A stretch of DNA of 22,476 nucleotides. Origin: Acidobacteriota bacterium. Its GTDB lineage: Bacteria; Acidobacteriota; Blastocatellia; Pyrinomonadales; Pyrinomonadaceae. The DNA lies in assembly GCA_029862725.1 (NCBI GenBank), contig JAOTWT010000004.1, positions 1 to 22,476 on the forward strand, written 5' to 3'. The stretch's first letter is position 1. Every line of letters starts with the position of its first letter. This document shows positions 8,332 to 14,249 of the stretch, piece by piece. The notes under the pieces were generated by a model that saw nothing but the letters and a program-made list of their open reading frames with translations, made no database searches and was not told where the DNA came from. The position numbers were made by a program, and so were the translations under genes.

Positions 8332-8362
8332 TCAGGAGTCAGTACCGACTGCTGACTCCTGA
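8332..8362. terminator. Hairpin between secA and the convergent SUKH gene
   Basis: TCAGGAGTCAG (8332-8342) and CTGACTCCTGA (8352-8362) form a perfect 11-bp stem with a 9-base loop. It lies in the 50-base gap between the ends of two convergent genes, where a bidirectional terminator is expected. No T-tract follows on either strand, so it is not a textbook intrinsic terminator. It may instead be an extragenic palindrome placed there; the left arm is part of a GGAGTCA tandem duplication. Confidence 0.5.
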
Positions 8363-8366
8363 ATTC

Positions 8367-9113
8367 CTAGAAAGCCGGAGCTCCAACATCTCCATCAACG
8401 GTTGCGGCTATCGAACGGGAAACAAGATTCATCTGATCCGGATCTTCGGTTCGCAAAAGCAGTTCGAGCGGTCGCCCGCCGAGTTGCGCGGCCTCGACGA
8501 CCATTTCGTCAGACTTATATCCGCGCACCTCGTTGCTCGACCAGAATTCCTTTTCCAACTTGTACTGATCGATCAGCAACGCCTCGAGCTTGTCGATCTG
8601 TCCAGGCTGATTCGTCTCGGTTCGGATAGAACGCGGCTCACGGTCGGGGCCGAATATCTCAAATATACGGAACGCAGGGCGTGCGATCATTTCCTGAAGG
8701 GATCCCGCAAGCCAGGTCATATAACGAGCCGTGGTTTCTTCGAAAGTCTCGGGAGTGCAACCGGGAAATGCAACTACTTTCAGGTCTTCCGCAACGATCG
8801 ACATCTGCAGATGCGGGTTATACGAAGGGTCTTTTGTGTCAGTTCCGATACGGAAAAACTCATCGACGGGCAGGGCCGTATCGCGGCGGTAGTATTCCAG
8901 CACGGTCCCGATACTAAAGTCGAGTTTTTGAATGTTGATCCAGCCGGTACTGCGCCCCATGACCTCGAGAAAGTTCTTATAGGCCTCGGGCAGTTTTCCG
9001 CCGGTGCGATCCTCGAGTTCTATAATCTCGCCCTCGCTCGCACCCTCTATCGAATCCGGAAATTCCGGATCGTAGTCCATGATATAGGCCAGTACTTCTT
9101 CGAATAAGATCAT
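8367..9113 (-). CDS. SUKH (SMI1/KNR4) family protein, candidate immunity protein
   Basis: The 248-residue protein has the SUKH signature in its first third: an acidic start, then IEGASEGEIIELEDRTGGKLPEAYKNFL with the LPxxYKxFL motif, and GWINIQKLDFSIGTVLEYYR after it. In bacteria this fold mostly serves as an immunity protein that binds and blocks a toxin encoded next to it, often a nuclease or deaminase toxin. Here it is the last gene of a three-gene minus-strand operon, 37 bases after the putative deaminase-like protein, which is where an immunity gene is expected. The C-terminal 100 residues are less typical and may be an extension. No signal peptide is present, so it is cytoplasmic. The immunity role is inferred from family and position. 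Confidence 0.8.
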   Translation of the reverse strand: MILFEEVLAYIMDYDPEFPDSIEGASEGEIIELEDRTGGKLPEAYKNFLEVMGRSTGWINIQKLDFSIGTVLEYYRRDTALPVDEFFRIGTDTKDPSYNPHLQMSIVAEDLKVVAFPGCTPETFEETTARYMTWLAGSLQEMIARPAFRIFEIFGPDREPRSIRTETNQPGQIDKLEALLIDQYKLEKEFWSSNEVRGYKSDEMVVEAAQLGGRPLELLLRTEDPDQMNLVSRSIAATVDGDVGAPAF

Positions 9114-9150
9114 AATTTCTATCTAATTAACTGACGATGCGATTAAGCTT

Positions 9151-10269
9151 TTAGCGTGCTTCGTCAGCCATAATGTCCAGCTCGGGCGCGATTTCTTCCT
9201 GTCTTTCAGCCAGCCCGCAAAGCGTGTGTCCCAAAATGGCCCGGCAGCATTCGCACGATGGAACATACGCGCCTGACTCGCCAAAGTCTTTTTGTGTTCC
9301 AAGGTCCTTACCGATCCAGATCTCGGCTATACCCACCGGTGTCCAGCCTTTTCTTTGAGCATCAGCGAGGAGTTTCGGAGCGGCGCAGTTGCCTGTTCTG
9401 CCGTCGGAAACGCGCGCGGCATCAGTACAGGCGTCTTTTTGTTTCTTGGATTCGCCTTTGAAATTTGTTATCTCACGCTCCCCTGCATACTGCTCGCTGA
9501 CTTGCTGGGTTAAGGAATCGCGTTGTGCCTCGAGTTTCCTGACCTTTGCAGATGCCTGCTCATATGCCTGTTTTTCTGGATCATAACGAGCTTCAATTTC
9601 AGCCTTCTCGGCCTTCAGTGCAGCAGCAAGGCGGTCCTTCTCGGGTTTATCTATGTCAGTCCGCCTATAAATTGGACCGAGTTTTGCAATCTTTTCCTTG
9701 ATTGCGGGTTCCTGAGCAGATTTTGCATCCTGATAAGCTTTAAGAGCTCGGTCGGAAGCCGCAGTTTCGTTCACAATATTTTCTTTAACTTGAGCCAATT
9801 CTCTTTCAAGCTCCGCCGCCCTGGCTGAGTCCGCCGGCGGAATGCTATTCGAATATCCCTCTGCGTCACGGATTCCCGACTCGTCAATCGCTCCCGAAAA
9901 CGCACGCAAAACCTGGGTTTCTCCCGCGGCATCGACACAAAGGAGCACACCGAGCATGTTTCCTTTTTCTTCGTTGAGGCGGCTTAGTTCGACTCCGCCC
10001 AGATTACCTTCCCTTTGCAAATCATCATAGAACCGAGCTGCCTCTGCCTCCGCCTCCGCAGAACGGACCAGGGAATGAGATCTCGTTGCGCCGGCTTCTC
10101 GACCACACTCCGCGCAATTTCCCCCGTGTTCGGGAACGCCCTCTCCACCGGCCAGCGGACAATCGGTGTTTGCCGAAGCCGCCTGGGAGCCGTATGCCGC
10201 GCGCGTTCTGGCAGCCGAGGCTTCAATCCTCTCAGAAAGCGAACGTCCTTCGTCGGCTCTCGGTGTCAT
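9151..10269 (-). CDS. Coiled-coil protein with RluA-associated AFSG and deaminase-like zinc domains; candidate toxin
   Basis: I choose the ATG at 10269 because it forms an ATGA overlap with the stop of the upstream gene, giving 372 residues; an in-frame ATG at 10308 also exists. Residues of about 37-55 hold a possible zinc site (Cys37, His48, Cys52, Cys55). Residues 106-126 read LGVLLCV...LRAFSGAI, then about 147-262 is a charged coiled coil, then EREITNFKGE. The last 80 residues hold GNCAAPKLL (C295), IAEIWIG (E316) and VPSCECCRAILGH (C339, C341, C342, H348). From memory this order matches the extra region of some bifunctional RluA-type pseudouridine synthases, where the terminal zinc site resembles the deaminase fold. 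No pseudouridine synthase domain is present. The usual HAE glutamate is not in its standard place. Adjacent SUKH suggests a toxin or conflict role; this is inference. Confidence 0.6.
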   Translation of the reverse strand: MTPRADEGRSLSERIEASAARTRAAYGSQAASANTDCPLAGGEGVPEHGGNCAECGREAGATRSHSLVRSAEAEAEAARFYDDLQREGNLGGVELSRLNEEKGNMLGVLLCVDAAGETQVLRAFSGAIDESGIRDAEGYSNSIPPADSARAAELERELAQVKENIVNETAASDRALKAYQDAKSAQEPAIKEKIAKLGPIYRRTDIDKPEKDRLAAALKAEKAEIEARYDPEKQAYEQASAKVRKLEAQRDSLTQQVSEQYAGEREITNFKGESKKQKDACTDAARVSDGRTGNCAAPKLLADAQRKGWTPVGIAEIWIGKDLGTQKDFGESGAYVPSCECCRAILGHTLCGLAERQEEIAPELDIMADEAR

Positions 10270-10640
10270 TGCCCGGCCTCCGGTGCACGCCGGCGTATCT
10301 CTTCCCAATCGGACTCCCGCATTGTTTCGATAATGCGGTCGATCTTGTCGTCCGGTTCTACTGAAGGATGCGTGAGTATGTAGCGGACCGTGGGATACTC
10401 ATCGAAGTCAGGTGCCGACAAGAACTGGAGCTGGACAAACATCGAAAGGGAGTACTTCTGTTTTAATCCATAGGACTTTGCCTGTTTGAATCCATCCTCA
10501 ACCTTTGCTCGCAGGGCCTCGTCATCGAGGTCCTTGCACTCGTCGGCGTGCTGTGTACGGATCTCATGCGCGACCTCTTTGACGAAGTCCTGTTCCCTCG
10601 CTTTTTCAATCTCGTTTATCTGTGCGGTACGAATCTTCAT
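10266..10640 (-). CDS. 124-aa helical protein heading the SUKH/deaminase-like operon
   Basis: The product is short, charged and mostly helical. It begins with KIRTAQINEIEKAREQDFVKEVA, continues with DDEALRAKVEDGFKQAKSYGL, and carries a conserved-looking core LQFLSAPDFDEYPTVRYIL followed by RIIETMRESDWEEI. The pattern (GPDFD-like motif after a helical bundle, near PAAR, VgrG or toxin genes) recalls a small family seen beside type VI secretion and polymorphic-toxin genes. I recall this only loosely, so no name is given. It is the first gene of the operon; its stop overlaps the next start (ATGA), implying coupled translation and a shared function, perhaps as chaperone or adaptor. AAGGGA about 12 bases before the ATG is a plausible ribosome site. 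Confidence 0.65.
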   Translation of the reverse strand: MKIRTAQINEIEKAREQDFVKEVAHEIRTQHADECKDLDDEALRAKVEDGFKQAKSYGLKQKYSLSMFVQLQFLSAPDFDEYPTVRYILTHPSVEPDDKIDRIIETMRESDWEEIRRRAPEAGQ

Positions 10641-10920
10641 TAAACAGCAATCCCTTTCCCACGTATAAATCCGGTTCTTAAAAAAAACGGACGAAGGCCC
10701 AAAGAAGCCGGCACAGAGTTGCGTAATGCGCCATTTTTCTCAGGCAAAAACTATAGCGCCGTTCCGCCGGGCAGTCAATAAAACCGAAAAAGGATGAAAC
10801 CTGTAGGCCAAGCGTAGTAGTATTGAATGATAAGCCGAATACCAAGGGGGTTTCTGAAATCCCGGATTTTGAATCCGAAACGCACTTTTTTGCGAACACG
10901 AAATCTGAGGATACGTGTAT
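10641..10920. other. Intergenic region between the divergent toxin-like operon and crtB
   Basis: These 280 bases separate two divergent operons and must hold both promoters. It is locally A/T-rich (for instance TTCTTAAAAAAAAC near 10676). I see no gene, tRNA or strong hairpin in it. A TTTATA-containing stretch upstream of 10640 on the minus strand is a possible -10 region. GAGG at 10907-10910 serves crtB. Confidence 0.4.
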
Positions 10921-11877
10921 ATGCGCCATTTTTATCAAAAAGTACTGGCAGGTACCGGTTCGATAGATCCGGTTGGTGCCGTGCGTGAAAGACTCGGTAA
11001 AGCGAGCACCAGGCCGACGTTGATCGAGGAAGGTCTTCGGAAGTGCCGCGATATAACAAAGAAGTACGGCACGAGTTTTTATTTTGCCACCCAGTTTTTT
11101 CCCGACGAGGTTAAACAGGGGATCTATGCGGTCTACGCATTCGCAAGGATTCCTGACGAGATAGTCGACGACCCCGACAACAAGGACCGGGAGGATGCCG
11201 TAAAACGCCTCGAGGCTTGGCGGCAGAATTGGTTGCGGTCGATGCAGAGGGGATATTCCAGCGATCCCGTGATGGCGGCGATCGTTTATGTTTTTGACAA
11301 GTACGAGATTCCGGTAGAAACGGGCGAGGCGTTCTTGCGTTCGATGTTCATGGACATGGAAAAGAGCACTTACGCAGATTACGAGGAACTCGAGGAGTAT
11401 ATGTACGGATCCGCGGCGGTGATTGGCCTGATGGTCACGCGGATCGTCGGATTTCAATCGGAAAAAGCGTTTCCGTACGCCGAAAAACTCGGGCATGCAT
11501 TCCAGCTCACAAACTTCCTACGCGACATAAGGCAGGACTGCGATGACTTGGGTCGGATCTATATGCCGCTGGATGAGATGAAAGAAGCAGGTCTGGCGCC
11601 CGCCAATATCAAGGCGAGAATTTATGACCAGAGATTTGTCGATTTTATGAAATCCCAGATCGCGCGAAACCGGGAGGTTTATCGCGAGGCCCTACCCGGA
11701 ATTCGGCTCCTAAAATGGCGCGGCCGCCTGGCGGTGAAAATCTCATTTGTGCTTTACAAGGGAATACTCGAGGAGATCGAACATGCGGATTACGACATTT
11801 TCCGCGGACGTGTCAGAACGAGTTTTGGAAGAAAGCTCTGGCTTACCGCAAAGGTGATGATCGGTAAATATGAATAA
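10921..11877 (+). CDS. crtB: Phytoene synthase / squalene-phytoene synthase family
   Basis: The ATG at 10921 (318 residues) lies 10 bases after GAGG; a GTG at 10915 in frame is possible. The enzyme condenses two geranylgeranyl diphosphates to phytoene, the first committed carotenoid step. It has the family's two aspartate-rich magnesium-diphosphate sites: DEIVDD (about residues 79-84) and LTNFLRDIRQDCDDLGRIYMP (aspartates at about 202-209). It also has the YGTSFYFATQFFP segment near the N-terminus. Squalene-type enzymes share these motifs, but the downstream crtI-like gene, overlapping by 8 bases, and the other carotenoid genes favour phytoene. No signal peptide or membrane anchor is seen. 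It opens the crtB-crtI operon. Confidence 0.93.
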   Translation: MRHFYQKVLAGTGSIDPVGAVRERLGKASTRPTLIEEGLRKCRDITKKYGTSFYFATQFFPDEVKQGIYAVYAFARIPDEIVDDPDNKDREDAVKRLEAWRQNWLRSMQRGYSSDPVMAAIVYVFDKYEIPVETGEAFLRSMFMDMEKSTYADYEELEEYMYGSAAVIGLMVTRIVGFQSEKAFPYAEKLGHAFQLTNFLRDIRQDCDDLGRIYMPLDEMKEAGLAPANIKARIYDQRFVDFMKSQIARNREVYREALPGIRLLKWRGRLAVKISFVLYKGILEEIEHADYDIFRGRVRTSFGRKLWLTAKVMIGKYE

Positions 11878-12385
11878 GAAGGTCGTCGTCATCGGATCGG
11901 GCATTGGCGGGCTCGGAGCTGCGGGATTGTTTGCCAAAAAGGGTTACGAGGTCACAGTTCTCGAAAAGAACTCTCATCCCGGCGGACGTGCCAACACCTT
12001 CGAGCACGACGGCTTTCGTTTCGATACCGGGCCCTCCTGGTATCTAGCTCCCGATCTGTTTGAGCACTACTTCAAGCTTCTCGGCGAAAAAATCTCCGAC
12101 CACCTGGACCTCGCCCGCCTGGAGCCTTCTTACCGTATCTTTTTCAAAGACGACCCGGAGGACGTCGACATACATTCCAATATCGATGTCGACTCCAAGA
12201 CGTTTGAATCCATTGAGCCAGGCGCCGGTGACAAGCTAAGGGCTTATCTGAATCAGTCCGAGTACCAGTATCAAGTTGCGACGCAGCACTTCATGTACAA
12301 GAACTATGATACGGTTTTTGATTTTTTCACAAAGCGCGATGATGACCGAAGGACAGAAACTCTCTGTCTTCTCGAAAATGCATAG
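11870..12385 (+). CDS. crtI: Phytoene desaturase family (CrtI), N-terminal part before a frameshift
   Basis: The ATG overlaps the end of crtB by 8 bases. The first 156 codons are a normal CrtI start: an FAD-binding GSGIGGLGAAGLFAKKGYEVTVLEK Rossmann motif, HPGGRANTFEHDGFRFDTGPSWYL, and a segment ending in YDTVFDFFTKR. After codon 156 the frame reads DDDRRTETLCLLENA and stops. The next frame, beginning at 12339, continues the CrtI alignment without gap (MMTEGQKL). CrtI-type enzymes remove hydrogens from phytoene or later intermediates using FAD. In C50 pathways a related CrtD-type enzyme performs 3,4-desaturation, and the two cannot be told apart here. Confidence 0.85.
   Translation: MNKKVVVIGSGIGGLGAAGLFAKKGYEVTVLEKNSHPGGRANTFEHDGFRFDTGPSWYLAPDLFEHYFKLLGEKISDHLDLARLEPSYRIFFKDDPEDVDIHSNIDVDSKTFESIEPGAGDKLRAYLNQSEYQYQVATQHFMYKNYDTVFDFFTKRDDDRRTETLCLLENA
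12335..12339 (+). other. Frameshift site in crtI (one extra base)
   Basis: Around AAGCGCGATGATGACC the frame changes. Reading AAG CGC then skipping the G at 12338 gives ATG ATG ACC GAA GGA, which restores DFFTKR-MMTEGQKL, the usual CrtI sequence length and pattern. A single extra base, most simply G12338, therefore explains the split. No slippery heptamer is present at the junction, although a run of six T lies 10 bases upstream. A sequencing error, a real mutation, or reinitiation at the tandem ATGs are all possible. Confidence 0.8.
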
Positions 12386-13373
12386 TTTTGTCTCGAGGTT
12401 TTTCAAGACCCGGAAACTGCAGCAGATCATGGAATACACGATGGTCTTTCTCGGAACCTCGCCTTACGAGGCTCCCGCTCTATACAACCTGATGAGTCAT
12501 ATGGACTTCAACCAGGGAGTCTTTTATCCGAAGGGTGGATTTTACGAGGTAATTAAGGCGCTCGTTTTGGTTGCCGAAAAAAACGGCGCGGTAATCAGGA
12601 CCGATTCGGCAGTCGAGGAAATAATGACGGAAAATGGTAAGGCTACGGGTGTCCGGGTGGCCGGTGGTGAAGTGTTGGAGGCCGATATCGTAATCTCGAA
12701 CGCGGACATGTGGTTTACCGAGACGCAACTTCTCGACAGTCGTTCAAGAACCTACACGGAAAGTTATTGGAGCAGACGCGTGATGGCTCCGTCCGCGTTC
12801 ATCATGTATCTCGGCATGAAAAGGAAAATACCCGGCCTGATCCACCACAACCTGTTCTTTTCGCGCGATTGGCGGAAGAATTTTGACGACATCTACAAGG
12901 ACCCTAAGCTTCCGGACGAGCCCTCGCTTTATGTTTGCGCACCGAGCGTAACTGATCCGAGCGTCGCCCCGGAGGGAAAGGAAAATCTGTTCGTTCTTGT
13001 TCCGATTGCGTCCGGGCTCACGATCAGCGAGGAAGAAGAGGAAGCATACGCGGAGAATATTCTGGAATTGATCGAGAACGAAATGGGCCTTGAAGGGTTC
13101 CGCGAGTCGATCGAACACAAGCGCGTCTACACGGTCAAGGATTTTGCCTCCGATTACAACAGCTATCGCGGTTCCGCTCTCGGTCTCGCCCACAATCTCT
13201 GGCAGACCGCGATCTTTCGTCCAAAAAACCAGTCGAAGAAACTGAAGAATCTTTTCTATGTTGGAGCCGGCACGAATCCCGGTATTGGAACGCAAATATG
13301 CTTGATAAGCGCGGAGTTGGTTTACAAAAGGGTCCATGGAATAACGACCGCCGAGCCGCTCGAAAAGGTTTGA
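12339..13373 (+). CDS. crtI: Phytoene desaturase family (CrtI), C-terminal part after the frameshift
   Basis: This frame continues CrtI from MMTEGQKLSVFSKMHS. It contains LEYT-like MEYTMVFLGTSPYEAPALYNLMSH, the FYPKGGFYEVIKALVLVAEKNGA substrate-site segment, EADIVISNADMW, and the C-terminal FAD motif LKNLFYVGAGTNPGIGTQ with LISAELVYKR. Together with 11870-12385 it gives a complete enzyme of about 500 residues. The frame is also open upstream to 12276, but homology begins at 12339. Two adjacent ATGs at 12339 and 12342 could allow reinitiation. The stop is 10 bases from the end of the convergent prenyltransferase gene. Confidence 0.85.
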   Translation: MMTEGQKLSVFSKMHSFVSRFFKTRKLQQIMEYTMVFLGTSPYEAPALYNLMSHMDFNQGVFYPKGGFYEVIKALVLVAEKNGAVIRTDSAVEEIMTENGKATGVRVAGGEVLEADIVISNADMWFTETQLLDSRSRTYTESYWSRRVMAPSAFIMYLGMKRKIPGLIHHNLFFSRDWRKNFDDIYKDPKLPDEPSLYVCAPSVTDPSVAPEGKENLFVLVPIASGLTISEEEEEAYAENILELIENEMGLEGFRESIEHKRVYTVKDFASDYNSYRGSALGLAHNLWQTAIFRPKNQSKKLKNLFYVGAGTNPGIGTQICLISAELVYKRVHGITTAEPLEKV

Positions 13374-13383
13374 AACATGCGGT

Positions 13384-14247
13384 TCAGACAAGTTTTGGAT
13401 AGGCGATCACCCAAAAAAGCAGAAAGCCGATCACCGTGTTGAGAATTGGGAACAGCTTGTAGACTTCAAAGAGGCGATCAGAATTCCTGAAGCGAAATGA
13501 GAAGGCGAGCATGATCAGGTATGCGGCCGCGAAACCCACGGCAAAAAATCCGATATAGCGGTAGGCGATTGCGGCGGATACCACGTAGCAGACAAGACAA
13601 AAACTGAGTGTTCCGGCAGAACCAAGTTCCGTTGCAATTGTACGGATCCTGGCTTCCCGGTCGGATTTAATATCCGGAATCGCCGAATAGGCATGCATTG
13701 CCATGGTCCAACTTCCGGCTCCCGCAGTTGCGAGTAACGAAGGAGAATTGCCGGAAACCAGCATGTAAGCGAAGAGAGCGGGAAAAATGTAAAGAACGTT
13801 GAAAACCGAGTCCAGAAAGGGTTTTGTTTTTGCCCGCACGGGGGGAGCTGAATATCCGATTGAAAAAAATAGAAAACCGGCCAATGCCGGAAATGTGCGC
13901 GGGTAGCCCAGCAAAGCGATTGCGAGAAAGGGTAAGTTGGCGGCCATGATCGCTATCACCAGATTTCGTCGGCGCTCGGGCACGACAACCAGTTCGTAAT
14001 CACGCTTCTTCGGGTTCAGCTTATCAGTCTCGTAATCGAATATGTCGTTGATCCCGTAGATCAGCAGGTTTGCGGGAAACAGGAAAAAAGCGCCAAAAAT
14101 CAAAACCTCGAAATCCGTGAATTGAGAGGAGTTCTGCGCGGCGGCCGCGATTCCGATCAGATACGGCCCGATAATGTATATCCAGAATCTGGGTCGGCTG
14201 ATCTTCAAAAGGAAAGTTAATTCGGACACGATTGAATTGTATCTCAT
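13384..14247 (-). CDS. UbiA-family prenyltransferase, probable lycopene elongase type
   Basis: The 287-residue integral membrane protein has the two aspartate motifs of UbiA transferases: NDIFDYETDKLNPKK (N67 to D75) and SAIPDIKSDREARIRT (D192, D196). About eight hydrophobic segments follow the family layout, starting with LKISRPRFWIYIIGPYL. These enzymes add prenyl groups using polyprenyl diphosphates and magnesium. The opening motif and the neighbours (crtB, crtI, CruF-like hydratase, IPP isomerase) match the haloarchaeal and actinobacterial lycopene elongases that add two C5 units to lycopene ends, making C50 carotenoids. Chlorophyll, menaquinone or other UbiA roles cannot be excluded from sequence alone. 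Its ATG is only two bases from the start of the divergent gene; a GTG at codon 7 is an alternative start. Confidence 0.85.
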   Translation of the reverse strand: MRYNSIVSELTFLLKISRPRFWIYIIGPYLIGIAAAAQNSSQFTDFEVLIFGAFFLFPANLLIYGINDIFDYETDKLNPKKRDYELVVVPERRRNLVIAIMAANLPFLAIALLGYPRTFPALAGFLFFSIGYSAPPVRAKTKPFLDSVFNVLYIFPALFAYMLVSGNSPSLLATAGAGSWTMAMHAYSAIPDIKSDREARIRTIATELGSAGTLSFCLVCYVVSAAIAYRYIGFFAVGFAAAYLIMLAFSFRFRNSDRLFEVYKLFPILNTVIGFLLFWVIAYPKLV

Positions 14248-14249
14248 TG

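Noticed and set aside
8295..9107. A 270-codon plus-strand frame antisense to the SUKH gene.
   Set aside because: The minus-strand product has SUKH motifs and fits the operon; the plus-strand product does not resemble a protein family.
10678..11496. A 272-codon minus-strand frame over the start of crtB.
   Set aside because: crtB motifs are intact on the plus strand; this is an antisense shadow.
12744..13391. A 215-codon minus-strand frame under crtI.
   Set aside because: Antisense shadow of a recognisable CrtI C-terminus.
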